A stretch of DNA of 64,000 bases from Cohnella sp. SGD-V74 (GCF_003001675.1 NZ_PVYW01000026.1:1-64000), one strand, 5' to 3'. Positions 1 to 7,583 are shown, counted from the stretch's first letter. Program-made: numbers and translations. The notes: generated by a model not told the origin, from the sequence alone.

Positions 1-39
1 CAATCGTTGCCGAACACGTGCCGAATGCATCAGTCTTAA

Positions 40-180
40 TACTTAGCCTACGCCAGCTCCCACTGATCTCAAGGTGGGGGCTATTTGACGCTTACTTTTG
101 CAGCATCGGGTTTCCTATTTTACTTCAAAATCGATTGGACCTACGCTTAAAGCGTAGCATTTGAGGGATCGAATTCAAAT
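40..180 (+). mobile_element. Possible right end of an IS200/IS605-type (TnpB) element
   Basis: A short hairpin (CTCCCAC at 58-64 facing GTGGGGG) is followed by CTATTTGACG, and then by a second small hairpin, CTACGC-TTAA-GCGTAG, near 142-158. IS200/IS605 elements end in small subterminal hairpins and often finish at TTGAC-like tetra/pentanucleotides, so this could be the 3' end of a TnpB element lying to the left. No transposase reading frame is visible because the window starts here. The evidence is suggestive only. Confidence 0.25.
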
Positions 181-231
181 GACTTCCCCCCCTCCTGACA
201 CACCCTCTTATTGCGAACCCCTTCAGAAGAC

Positions 232-286
232 ATAAAAAAACAAAGCCCGCGCCTTCTCCCCCAATCGGGAGCCGGCGCGGGCTTTT
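232..286 (-). terminator. Intrinsic terminator of aspartase gene
   Basis: A perfect 12-bp stem (AAAGCCCGCGCC at 242-253 with GGCGCGGGCTTT at 274-285). Read on the minus strand it is followed by a run of T interrupted by one G. It lies immediately after the aspartase stop codon. The plus side also carries a short T run, so it may act in both directions. Confidence 0.85.
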
Positions 287-293
287 TCTATGC

Positions 294-1712
294 TCAGACT
301 TGTTCCCTCAGCAAATGCTCTCCCGCGATTCCCGGAGTCGTCATCTGAATCGGGTCGAGAATCTCGTCCATTTCCTCCTGCGTCAGCAAGCCTTTTTCCA
401 AAATCAGCTCTTTGATCGTCATTCCCGTCTTCATCGCTTCCTTCACGAGCTGCGCCGCCACGTCGTAGCCGAGATGCGGATTCAGCGCGGTCACGATGCC
501 GAAGCTTCTGTCGACGTACGCCTGGCACCTCGCGCGGTTCGCTTCCATTCCCTCCAGCGCGAAGCGGTTGAAGACGTCCAGCGATCTCTGCAGCACCTGC
601 AGCGACTGCAGCAGATTAAAGGCGATAACCGGCCCCATGACGTTCAGCTCGAACTGCCCCGCCTCGGAAGCCATGCAGATCGTATGATCGTTGCCCATCA
701 CCTGGAACGCGACCTGGTTGACGACCTCGGCCATAACCGGGTTCACCTTGCCCGGCATAATCGAAGATCCCGGCTGTCTCGGCGGAAGCAAAATTTCATT
801 AAGCCCGACAAGCGGCCCGGAAGCCATCAGGCGAATGTCGTTGCAGATTTTGGACAGATTGACGGCGCATACTTTCAGCGCGGCGGACAGCTCCGTATAA
901 GCGTCCGTATTCTGCGTCGCATCGACGAGATCCGGGGCGGATACGACCGGGATTCCCAGATCGCCGGCCAGATGCTCCACGACGAGCCGAATGTATTCGG
1001 GCGTTGCGTTCAGCCCCGTGCCAACCGCCGTCGCGCCCATGTTAACCGCGAGCAGCCCTTCGGAGGCCCGCCGAATGCGTCCCATATCCCGCGCCAGCAC
1101 CTTCGAATACGCGCCGAACTCCTGGCCCATGCGAATCGGAACCGCGTCCTGCAGATGGGTCCTGCCCATTTTGATCACGTCGTCGAACTCCGCTTCCTTG
1201 CGGACGAACCCTTGGCGAACCTCCTCCATCGTGTCCAGCAGTTGCCCGGTCAGACGATGAGCCGCTATGCGCAGCGCGGTCGGAATCGCATCGTTCGTCG
1301 ATTGCGACATGTTGACGTGGTTGTTCGGATTGCAGTGAAAATAGTCCCCTTTGGCATGCCCCATCAGCTCCAGCGCCCGGTTGGCCAGCACCTCGTTCAT
1401 GTTCATGTTGATCGAAGTGCCCGCGCCTCCTTGGATCGAGTCGACGATGAACTGGTCCGACAAACGCCCTTGCGCGATCTCGTCCGCAGCCTGCACGATC
1501 GCTTGTCCGATTTGCGCGGGCAGCCTCTTGAGCTGCATGTTCGCCTGGGCGGCCGCCTTCTTCACGCCGGCGAGCGCGATGACCAGCTCGGGATGAACGG
1601 GCACTCCCGTAATCGGAAAATTTTCCACCGCACGCAAAGTCTGAATTCCGTAATACACATCTTCAGGCACTTCCTTGCTTCCGATCGAATCTTTCTCTGT
1701 CCGTCCCGGCAT
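294..1712 (-). CDS. aspA: Aspartate ammonia-lyase (aspartase)
   Basis: Catalyses reversible deamination of L-aspartate to fumarate and ammonia in the cytoplasm, feeding amino-acid carbon into the TCA cycle. The 472-residue product fits the fumarase/aspartase superfamily. The N-terminal region carries the GIQTLRAVENF motif, the middle carries GRTHLQDAVP, and the family signature GSSIMPGKVNP lies near residue 320. The start chosen is the ATG at 1712, because a strong GGGAGGAGAAGAG ribosome site sits just upstream; the longer frame to 1781 has no such site. The gene is single and ends in a strong terminator. Fumarase class II is the alternative family member; the GIQTLRAVENFPITG segment favours aspartase. 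Confidence 0.93.
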   Translation of the reverse strand: MPGRTEKDSIGSKEVPEDVYYGIQTLRAVENFPITGVPVHPELVIALAGVKKAAAQANMQLKRLPAQIGQAIVQAADEIAQGRLSDQFIVDSIQGGAGTSINMNMNEVLANRALELMGHAKGDYFHCNPNNHVNMSQSTNDAIPTALRIAAHRLTGQLLDTMEEVRQGFVRKEAEFDDVIKMGRTHLQDAVPIRMGQEFGAYSKVLARDMGRIRRASEGLLAVNMGATAVGTGLNATPEYIRLVVEHLAGDLGIPVVSAPDLVDATQNTDAYTELSAALKVCAVNLSKICNDIRLMASGPLVGLNEILLPPRQPGSSIMPGKVNPVMAEVVNQVAFQVMGNDHTICMASEAGQFELNVMGPVIAFNLLQSLQVLQRSLDVFNRFALEGMEANRARCQAYVDRSFGIVTALNPHLGYDVAAQLVKEAMKTGMTIKELILEKGLLTQEEMDEILDPIQMTTPGIAGEHLLREQV

Positions 1713-1793
1713 CTCTCTTCTCCTCCCTAATCTGGCTGTCCGCCTTACCCCTTTATTGTACACGGAAACGCAAACAAGCATAGCTGAAGCGCG

Positions 1794-1852
1794 TAAAAAA
1801 AGCCGGTCCTCGCGCGCGCTCCTTGCAGGGAGAACGTTCGAGTCCGGCTTGT
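1794..1852 (-). terminator. Intrinsic terminator after the NDH-2 operon
   Basis: On the minus strand, AAGCCGG-a-CTCG pairs with CGAG-ga-CCGGCTT and is followed by seven T. It closes the two-gene unit formed by NDH-2 and the small downstream protein. Confidence 0.8.
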
Positions 1853-1856
1853 TCGA

Positions 1857-2132
1857 TTATTCTTCATCTTCCATCGCGCGCATCTGGGCTTCCCATTCGG
1901 CGCGACGCTTCTCTTCCAAATATTCCTGCGTCATCCGGTCGCGGGCCCGGCCCTTCTCCTTCAGCCGTTCGATGCCCGGCTGGATGAGCAGGTCCACTTC
2001 GGCCTGTACGATGGCGACGAGGTCGTAGCGCTTCTGCGTCTCCAGATAAGAGCCCACTTCCATCAGCGCGTTGTAACGGTCCAGTTCGTCTCGCGTCAAC
2101 AGGCCCCGCACTTGCACGCTGCAGTGTCTCAT
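1857..2132 (-). CDS. Small charged protein translationally coupled to NDH-2
   Basis: A 91-residue, highly charged, mostly helical protein of unrecognised family. It has a Glu/Arg-rich C-terminal half (around EYLEEKRRAEWEAQMRAM) and no membrane segment. Its ATG overlaps the stop codon of the NDH-2 gene (TAATG), which implies translational coupling. The coupling suggests a role linked to the respiratory dehydrogenase, but nothing in the protein itself shows a function. Confidence 0.8.
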   Translation of the reverse strand: MRHCSVQVRGLLTRDELDRYNALMEVGSYLETQKRYDLVAIVQAEVDLLIQPGIERLKEKGRARDRMTQEYLEEKRRAEWEAQMRAMEDEE

Positions 2133-3340
2133 TACAGGAATTTACCCTTGCGCAGCACGAGCGGAATACCGCCGATGATGAACAGATAACGAAGGTCGAT
2201 CATCTTCTTCAGCCATGCAGCCGTACGGCCTTTGTACTTCTTGCCGAACGCCAGGCCGATCGCCTCGCCTTTGCCGAGCGAAGCCACGGCGCCTTTGTTG
2301 TGGAACACGAACGGCTTAAGCGGCTGGTTGCGGATCGAAGCGACCAGGTTGTGGGCGCAGTTGACGCCTTGCTGCATCGCGATCTGAGCCGTCGGCGGAT
2401 AAGGACGTCCGCCGTCCGGGTTGAACACGAGCGAGTTGTCGCCCAGCACGTAGACGTTGTCGTGGCCCGGAGCGCGCAGGAACTCGTCGACTTTCACGCG
2501 GCCTCTCATCGTCTCGAAGCCGGCTTCCTCGATCAGACGGTTGCCGCGAACGCCGCCCGTCCAGATGACGGTCTGCGACTTGATTTCTTCGCCTTCGCCG
2601 ACGATAACGCCGTCCGCCGTGCACTCCTTGACAGCCGTGCCTATGCGGAACGTAACGCCTTTCTTCTGAAGCACTTGCATCGCGTACTCGACCAGCTCCG
2701 GATCGAAGCCCGGAAGCGCGGTCGGAGCCGCTTCGATGTTGATGATCTTAACGAGCGATTGGTCGACGTCGAACTGCTTGCACAGCTCGGGAATGCGGTC
2801 GGCCAGCTCGCCGATGAATTCGATGCCCGTGAAGCCGGCTCCGCCAACGATAAACGTCAGGTAATCGGTACGGTGCGGCTCGCGCTTGAAGCGCGCGAAT
2901 TGATATTCGATATGTTCGCGGATGAGGCGAACGGAGTTGATGCTGCGAATGTTGAACGCATGCTCGATCATTCCCGGAATGCCGAACGTTTCCGGCTCGC
3001 CGCCCAGACCGATGATCAGATAATCGTAAGAAAGCGTTCCGTCTTCCAGAATGACCTTGCGGTCTTGAGGACGGATTTGCACGACCGTCGACTTGACGAA
3101 GTCGATCTTGAATTCGTCGATCAGCTTGGAAATGTTGACGCGCGCGTTCTCCGGGTTGTCCGTTCCGGCCGCAGGCATGTGCAGATGAGTCGTGATGTAA
3201 TGATAGTCATGCTTGTTGACCAGAGTGACGTCCGCTTCATTATAATTCAATTCCTTCTGCAGACGAAGCGAGGTCAATACACCGCCGTAGCCTGCGCCCA
3301 GAATGACGATCTTAGGTATACTGCTCATTGATGATCCCAT
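2132..3340 (-). CDS. ndh: Type II NADH:quinone dehydrogenase (NDH-2, YumB/Ndh-like)
   Basis: Single-subunit FAD flavoprotein that passes electrons from NADH to menaquinone at the inner face of the membrane without pumping protons. The 402-residue protein has an N-terminal FAD-binding Rossmann motif (ILGAGYGGV, residues about 12-20), a second dinucleotide-binding motif (IVGGAGFTG, near 164) for NADH, and a C-terminal FAD motif (VYVLGD). The first ATG (3340) is preceded by AAAGGGATTGG; a second in-frame ATG lies 12 nt downstream. Upstream are a near-consensus sigma-A promoter and a Rex-like operator, matching the Rex control known for ndh in Bacillus subtilis. The gene is divergent from the YumC-type reductase. 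Confidence 0.92.
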   Translation of the reverse strand: MGSSMSSIPKIVILGAGYGGVLTSLRLQKELNYNEADVTLVNKHDYHYITTHLHMPAAGTDNPENARVNISKLIDEFKIDFVKSTVVQIRPQDRKVILEDGTLSYDYLIIGLGGEPETFGIPGMIEHAFNIRSINSVRLIREHIEYQFARFKREPHRTDYLTFIVGGAGFTGIEFIGELADRIPELCKQFDVDQSLVKIINIEAAPTALPGFDPELVEYAMQVLQKKGVTFRIGTAVKECTADGVIVGEGEEIKSQTVIWTGGVRGNRLIEEAGFETMRGRVKVDEFLRAPGHDNVYVLGDNSLVFNPDGGRPYPPTAQIAMQQGVNCAHNLVASIRNQPLKPFVFHNKGAVASLGKGEAIGLAFGKKYKGRTAAWLKKMIDLRYLFIIGGIPLVLRKGKFL

Positions 3341-3362
3341 CCAATCCCTTTGTGTGATTAGT

Positions 3363-3380
3363 TTGTGAAAAATTACACAA
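3363..3380. promoter_or_regulatory. Rex-like redox operator (TTGTGAAAAATTACACAA)
   Basis: An 18-bp near-palindrome with the TTGTG...CACAA arms typical of Rex, the NADH-sensing repressor. It lies in the 5' leader of the NDH-2 gene, about 30 nt downstream of the predicted transcription start, where a bound repressor would act as a roadblock. In B. subtilis Rex represses ndh, giving an NADH feedback loop. The arms are directly visible; Rex binding is inferred. Confidence 0.75.
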
Positions 3381-3385
3381 TCCCC

Positions 3386-3406
3386 TTCGCTAAGCCACTT
3401 AGCGAA
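3386..3406. promoter_or_regulatory. Perfect 9-bp inverted repeat at the ndh transcription start
   Basis: TTCGCTAAG (3386-3394) and CTTAGCGAA (3398-3406) are perfect complements around a 3-nt spacer. The repeat lies between the predicted ndh transcription start (about 3411) and the Rex-like site. It could be an operator for a second regulator or a 5' mRNA hairpin. No known consensus was recognised. Confidence 0.6.
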
Positions 3407-3418
3407 ACTCTAGTGTTG

Positions 3419-3447
3419 ATCATATCGGCTTTTCCAACAATTTTCAA
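3419..3447 (-). promoter_or_regulatory. Sigma-A promoter of ndh
   Basis: On the minus strand TTGAAA (-35, 3442-3447) and TATGAT (-10, 3419-3424) are separated by exactly 17 bp. Both boxes are one base from consensus. Transcription would begin near 3411, upstream of the inverted repeat and the Rex-like operator. Confidence 0.75.
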
Positions 3448-3568
3448 GGTTCTTTTTCACGAATATATTTGGGCATCCGTACAAAAAGCTTTCTTCTCTT
3501 TGTCGACAAGTTTATAATGGAAACGTTTAGTAACGACTATCGGCATCATTACGCGGAGGTGTGGCATT

Positions 3569-4564
3569 TTGAATTCCAGCAATACGCCAGTCGTCGACGT
3601 CGCGATTATCGGAGGAGGACCGGCCGGGTTGTTCGCGGCTTTCTACGGCGGCATGAGGAAGATGTCCGTCAGCCTGATCGAAAGCATGCCTCAACTCGGA
3701 GGCCAGCTGGCCGCTTTGTATCCCGAGAAATATATATATGATGTAGCGGGATTTCCCAAAGTGACCGCCCAAGAGCTCGTCGACAACCTGAAAACCCAAT
3801 TGGAGCTTTTTAAGCCCAACGTTTATTTGGAAGAAAAAGTAGCGAAGCTGACCAAGCTCGAGGAACGCCTCTTTGAAATTGTTACCGATAAAGGGGTTCA
3901 CCATGCACGCGCCGTCATTATTGCGGCGGGCGTCGGAGCGTTCGAGCCCCGCAAGCTGGAGCTGCCCGAAGCGGCGGCGTACGAGAAGGCGAACCTGCAC
4001 TACTTCGTCAGCGATCTGGAGAAGTTCCGCGGGCAGAAGGTGCTGCTCAGCGGCGGCGGCGACTCGGCGCTCGATTGGGCGCTCATGCTCGAGCCGATCG
4101 CGGAGCAAGTAACGCTCGTCCATCGTCGGGACAAATTCCGCGCCCACGAGCACAGCGTCGAACTTCTCAAGCAATCCAGAGTCAACGTCGTCACCCCTAC
4201 GGAAATTACCGCTTTGCACGGAGAAGGCGCGATTTCCCGCGTCAGCCTGACCGACGTGAAATCCGGTGAAGTCACCGAGCATGAAGTGGATGCGGTCATC
4301 GTCAACTTCGGCTTCGTCAGCTCGCTCGGCCCGATCGCGGAATGGGGCTTCGAGATCGACGGCGGCTCCATCGTCGTCGACTCCCGTATGGAAACGAGCA
4401 TCCCCGGCATTTTCGCCGCAGGCGACATCACCACCTATCCGGGCAAGCTGAAGCTGATCGCCGTCGGATTCGGAGAAGCGCCGACCGCCATCAACAACGC
4501 CAAAGTGTATATCGATCCGGACGCGAAGCTGTCTCCCGGACACAGCAGTAATATGAAATTTTAA
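3569..4564 (+). CDS. yumC: Ferredoxin/flavodoxin-NADP(+) reductase, thioredoxin-reductase-like (YumC type)
   Basis: Homodimeric FAD enzyme that moves electrons between NADPH and ferredoxin or flavodoxin. The 331-residue protein has the N-terminal FAD motif IIGGGPAGLFAAFYGG (residues about 13-28), an NADPH-binding motif (LLSGGGDSALDWA, near 158-170) and a C-terminal FAD motif (GIFAAGDITTYPGK). It lacks the CxxC redox pair of true thioredoxin reductases, which fits the FNR2 subfamily. Translation starts at TTG 3569 behind a GCGGAGGTG ribosome site. A TATAAT -10 box lies at 3513-3518 with a weak -35. It is divergent from NDH-2. Confidence 0.9.
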   Translation: MNSSNTPVVDVAIIGGGPAGLFAAFYGGMRKMSVSLIESMPQLGGQLAALYPEKYIYDVAGFPKVTAQELVDNLKTQLELFKPNVYLEEKVAKLTKLEERLFEIVTDKGVHHARAVIIAAGVGAFEPRKLELPEAAAYEKANLHYFVSDLEKFRGQKVLLSGGGDSALDWALMLEPIAEQVTLVHRRDKFRAHEHSVELLKQSRVNVVTPTEITALHGEGAISRVSLTDVKSGEVTEHEVDAVIVNFGFVSSLGPIAEWGFEIDGGSIVVDSRMETSIPGIFAAGDITTYPGKLKLIAVGFGEAPTAINNAKVYIDPDAKLSPGHSSNMKF

Positions 4565-4590
4565 CCGAAACGCGATCATGCGAAACAATA

Positions 4591-4642
4591 AGGGCATCCT
4601 ATCTTAGGACTACCGGTAACGCCGGCCTAAGGAGGATGCCCT
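4591..4642 (+). promoter_or_regulatory. Long hairpin that buries the ribosome-binding site of the zinc-ribbon gene
   Basis: AGGGCATCCT (4591-4600) pairs perfectly with AGGATGCCCT (4633-4642). Inside it CTTAGG (4603-4608) pairs with CCTAAG (4626-4631), and CCGG with CCGG at the top. The ribosome site AAGGAGG (4629-4635) sits in the 3' arm. Only a short T-poor stretch follows, so this is either a weak terminator for the reductase gene or a translation-controlling structure. Confidence 0.6.
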
Positions 4643-4644
4643 GT

Positions 4645-4881
4645 TTGATATGTCCGGTCTGCAACGCTTTAAGCCCCCTAGAGATTTCTTGTCCGAATTG
4701 CGGTTCCGCAACCGAAGACGAAGGTCGTGCGAGCGATTGGAGCGGTCCCTATTCTCCCTACGAACCCGAGCTCGTCTCCTTCGGGGAACCTCCCGCCGAA
4801 AGGTCGACTTGCCAGCATGTCGTCCGCTGCGTCGGCTGCCAACACGAATTTCCGGTGGAAATTGTCGCCTGGCATGTCTAG
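4645..4881 (+). CDS. Small zinc-ribbon protein
   Basis: A 78-residue protein with two Cys pairs at its start (CPVC...CPNCG) and another near the end (RCVGC), separated by an acidic, Pro/Ser-rich linker. This is the layout of a small zinc ribbon that may bind nucleic acid or another protein. The TTG at 4645 is preferred: AAGGAGG lies 9 nt upstream, whereas the in-frame ATG at 4636 abuts the ribosome site. The function is unknown. The gene ends against, and slightly overlaps, the convergent sda gene. Confidence 0.65.
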   Translation: MICPVCNALSPLEISCPNCGSATEDEGRASDWSGPYSPYEPELVSFGEPPAERSTCQHVVRCVGCQHEFPVEIVAWHV

Positions 4882-5021
4882 ACGACCCTTTCTTCGGGGA
4901 CCGAAAGCTCTCTTCGCCGGATTTCCGTCCGCAGCAAACGTACGAACTCCCTGTCCAACCGCATGCGCAGCGCGCTCCGATAAGCGTCCAACAACAGTTC
5001 ATCGGTTAACAACGGCAACAT
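4878..5021 (-). CDS. sda: Sda, sporulation checkpoint inhibitor of histidine kinase KinA/KinB
   Basis: A 47-residue helical-hairpin protein that binds the dimerisation domain of sporulation kinases and blocks phosphate flow to Spo0A when replication is perturbed. The pattern TDELLLDAYRSALRMRLDREF followed by LLRTEIRRREL matches the Sda family (SDELLIESY...FI.LL..EI.RR). The start is the ATG at 5021, with AAGGAGAGGG upstream; the longer frame to 5102 has no family-like sequence. The upstream region carries a perfect DnaA box and two one-mismatch boxes, the arrangement that makes sda DnaA-responsive in B. subtilis. Confidence 0.88.
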   Translation of the reverse strand: MLPLLTDELLLDAYRSALRMRLDREFVRLLRTEIRRRELSVPEERVV

Positions 5022-5092
5022 GACCCCACACCCTCTCCTTAGGTTTGTGAAGGCATCATAGCATGCCCGGAGCAGGGTGGACAAGCCGACAA

Positions 5093-5101
5093 TTATCCAC
5101 A
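5093..5101. promoter_or_regulatory. Perfect DnaA box upstream of sda
   Basis: TTATCCACA, the exact DnaA-box consensus, lies 72 bp upstream of the sda start codon. Confidence 0.75.
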
Positions 5102-5172
5102 AGGGGATGTGCGTAAGCTGTGTGTATTTTGTTGAAATCTGCCTTAAAACCTTAATTCTTCGGTGTGCATAT

Positions 5173-5192
5173 TGTGGATGAAGTTATGCACA
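5173..5192. promoter_or_regulatory. Two one-mismatch DnaA boxes upstream of sda
   Basis: TGTGGATGA (5173-5181, inverted orientation) and TTATGCACA (5184-5192) each differ from the DnaA box by one base. They sit face to face, two bases apart. With the perfect box at 5093 they form a small DnaA-box cluster in the sda-yheCD intergenic region. Confidence 0.6.
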
Positions 5193-5283
5193 GGTTTTTC
5201 GGCGATTTGCCTATAAAGAACTTTCATGACCGCAAAATATTCTATTACTGCTTTCTATAGAAAATATTGTCGATTCCTCTCGT

Positions 5284-5955
5284 TTACTGCGGTCGAGTAT
5301 TGACTTCCAGCATCCAAATATGTCCCTTCCGGTCGATGCCATAGTCGTACCCCAGCTGTCCGATCCCTGGATAACGGCTCTCGAGCAGCGCCGTTGACGT
5401 TTTCGTCAAATGTCGCATTTCGCTCTTCTTTTTTTTGACAAGTCTCGGCGACAGCGAACGGCGAATGCCTTGCGCGGCCGTCATTTGCGTGCCTCCCCGG
5501 CACAGATTGGTGACGAACAATCCTCGTCTTGCCAACCTCCCGACCATCGACCGGTACGTCCATGCTCCGTTTTCCTTCACATACTTCACCCGATAATCGA
5601 TCGGTCTTCCTCCGATCGTCGCAAGGCGGATGCCTTTTTGAATCAAATAGGATCTCTTGAGACGGCTCGCGTTCAACGCTCTCATCAAGCTCTGGAACGA
5701 CGAAAAGGTTCTTTTCCTGGATTTATACGTAAGTCTGTAGGACGAGCCCAGCTTCTCGATTTTCATGACGCCGATTCCCCCGCCGCCCCTTACCGGCTTG
5801 ACGACGACCATTCCGTAACGGGCGGTCATCTTGCGCAGGTTGGCTGCATTCAGCAGCCTTGAAGGCGGAATATGCCTGGCGACATAGGGATTTGAGCGCA
5901 AGGCGTTCGTCTTCACCCATTTGTTGGCCAATTGACGGCTGATCGTTACCTCCAT
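5284..5955 (-). CDS. YheC/YheD-family ATP-grasp protein
   Basis: A 223-residue protein of the YheC/YheD family, often annotated as endospore-coat-associated. The ATP-grasp features are visible: VVVKPVRGGGGIGVM (glycine-rich loop and lysine, residues about 50-64), a DYRV strand near 120, and a C-terminal metal/ATP-binding segment ending IWMLEVNTRP. It is shorter than two-domain YheC proteins (about 360 residues) and holds only one ATP-grasp core. The start at 5955 is supported by GGAAAGGAG. The ligase substrate is unknown. Confidence 0.82.
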   Translation of the reverse strand: MEVTISRQLANKWVKTNALRSNPYVARHIPPSRLLNAANLRKMTARYGMVVVKPVRGGGGIGVMKIEKLGSSYRLTYKSRKRTFSSFQSLMRALNASRLKRSYLIQKGIRLATIGGRPIDYRVKYVKENGAWTYRSMVGRLARRGLFVTNLCRGGTQMTAAQGIRRSLSPRLVKKKKSEMRHLTKTSTALLESRYPGIGQLGYDYGIDRKGHIWMLEVNTRPQ

Positions 5956-6165
5956 CTAACGGCTCCTTTCCTGAGGGTATGATTATACATACTCAACTCG
6001 GGGGACAGGTTCTTGGATGGATGACGCCGGAGATTCGCCCCAATTTGCGACGATGCTTGGAAAAATGACGAGCCTTGCGGTCGAAAAAGCCGGAAAATCA
6101 ACATGAAGGCCGATATTCGGGCATACGGTATAAGGGAGTTAGATTCGCCAGGGGAGTGAATTCGT

Positions 6166-6702
6166 ATGAGCGGTACGAAGAGGAAGGGGCCGCTCTCGCC
6201 TTTGACGTCCGCGCTGCAAGCTCTGATGGGCCGTCTGAGGTCTTTCGCGTTCGATCGGGGAGAACAACGCAGATTTATCGCGGAAGCCGCTGAAAGCCCG
6301 CGAGATCCGCCGTCGGATGCGCTGGAGGAGGAAGACGCGGCCGTACCGGAAACGGATCACGGGTTCGACGGATTCGATGGGCTGTCGGACATTCCGATCC
6401 CCGAGGAAGCCGAAGGGTTACACGCGCTTGGCACGAGCACGCCCGACCGCTTCGGTTATTTGTGCACGTTCGGTCTGCTGAGGAACGCCGAAGAAGCCGG
6501 CGACTATTATCGACGGGCGTTTCGGCAGCGAAGCATGGAGTTCGCCGAGTATACGGACGGATCAACCGTCAACCTGATGGGCGGCAATGACTTGTGCAGC
6601 TTGCTCGTCGGAATTTTCCCCCGCGACAACTTGGAAGACGGAGTCACGGTCACCCTGACCTACGGCGTTAAAAAAGCAAGCAGTCCGTTGTCCGGCCGAT
6701 AG
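6166..6702 (+). CDS. Hypothetical acidic protein
   Basis: A 178-residue protein of unrecognised family. The N-terminal third is basic, followed by an acidic, Pro-rich linker (around 45-80). The C-terminal half (about 90-170) looks globular. AGGGGAGTGAATTCGT precedes the ATG. It ends close to the convergent Spo0E-like gene. No signal peptide or membrane helix is seen. Confidence 0.65.
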   Translation: MSGTKRKGPLSPLTSALQALMGRLRSFAFDRGEQRRFIAEAAESPRDPPSDALEEEDAAVPETDHGFDGFDGLSDIPIPEEAEGLHALGTSTPDRFGYLCTFGLLRNAEEAGDYYRRAFRQRSMEFAEYTDGSTVNLMGGNDLCSLLVGIFPRDNLEDGVTVTLTYGVKKASSPLSGR

Positions 6703-6706
6703 ACCG

Positions 6707-6955
6707 TTATACGTGCACGGACAAATTCGTGGCGCGCCGCGGGCGATACACGAACGTATAGCCGTTGCTGGCCGTTCTCGTGCGTTTGCGGCATTTTTCA
6801 TAGCGGTTTAATTGCTCGTCGAGCAGCTGGGAAATTTCCAGCACCCGCGAATTGCGCATATCCGCCCCGTTTTTGACGTAAGCCAAAATCATCTCGTTGC
6901 GCAGGTTTTCGATATTGCGCTTGATGACCTTCAACTTCATTTCGCGAAATTCCAC
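6707..6955 (-). CDS. Spo0E-like aspartyl-phosphate phosphatase
   Basis: Small helical protein of the Spo0E/YisI/YnzD family, which removes the phosphoryl group from Spo0A~P and so delays sporulation. The diagnostic SQxLD signature is present as ISQLLDEQLNRY, after the first helix IENLRNEMILAY. The GTG at 6955 is chosen because GAGAGGGAG lies 6 nt upstream; an ATG at 6994 would add 13 residues but has no clear ribosome site. It lies 1.7 kb from sda, another negative regulator of the same phosphorelay. Confidence 0.82.
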   Translation of the reverse strand: MEFREMKLKVIKRNIENLRNEMILAYVKNGADMRNSRVLEISQLLDEQLNRYEKCRKRTRTASNGYTFVYRPRRATNLSVHV

Positions 6956-6995
6956 TTTCAGCTCCCTCTCCCGAATGGCGTTGCCATTTTCCATA

Positions 6996-7516
6996 TCATG
7001 TTACAACTTATCATAAAACGAAAGTTTTTGGAAAGTTCCACAAGAAATATTAAGCAAATGTTAGGGTGTTCGTCAATACTAAATAGTCGATTTAACAAAA
7101 TTAAACGAAGAACGCAAAAGGCGGCTTTCCCCGCGGCCTGCGGGCGTTATTTTATCGTCCCTTCACGCGTCGGAGGGATTTGGACGAATGCCGTCGAATC
7201 GTTGATTTTATAGGCAGAAAATTGAGTCGGAGGCCTTATTGCGGAGGATCATTTTCGGGCCGTGGTGAAGCCGGGGCTGTCCGCTGGTGGAACTTTTCTT
7301 TTTTTGCTAGTTGTGACGTTTGTATTGGAGGTTTCCGTGTGAAGGGTTTCCAGATATTTGTATTTTGTTAGCTGAGGTGGACTGGATAAAATATCCAAAT
7401 TATGAACTGCAACATTGGCAACACGACGTCGGGACAATTCCTTGGACTTGGGGGAGTTGATGGCGTTGCTTACTTTGACCAAGCAGAATCTTATGGTTCG
7501 TCTGCCCGGTAAACGC
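6996..7516. other. Intergenic stretch without a convincing gene
   Basis: About 520 bp between the Spo0E-like gene and the phage-tail cassette. It is AT-rich near 7000-7110 and then of mixed composition. Short frames exist on both strands, but none has a good ribosome site together with a recognisable product. It may be degraded prophage flank. Confidence 0.5.
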
Positions 7517-7517
7517 A

Positions 7518-7583
7518 AAAAAGCGGCTCACCCTCGGATTTTCAACCTAGTGGTTGTTGATCCTTGAGTGAGCCGCTTCAACT
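7518..7583 (-). terminator. Terminator of the phage-tail cassette
   Basis: On the minus strand AAGCGGCTCAC and GTGAGCCGCTT form a long stem followed by TTTTTTGCG. Additional pairing (GGATC/ATCC) extends it inward. It closes the fibre-XkdX operon. Confidence 0.8.

Noticed and set aside
300..1730. Long plus-strand frame (476 codons) opposite aspA
   Set aside because: Arg/His/Leu-rich translation without any family pattern; it is the antisense shadow of a strongly supported gene.
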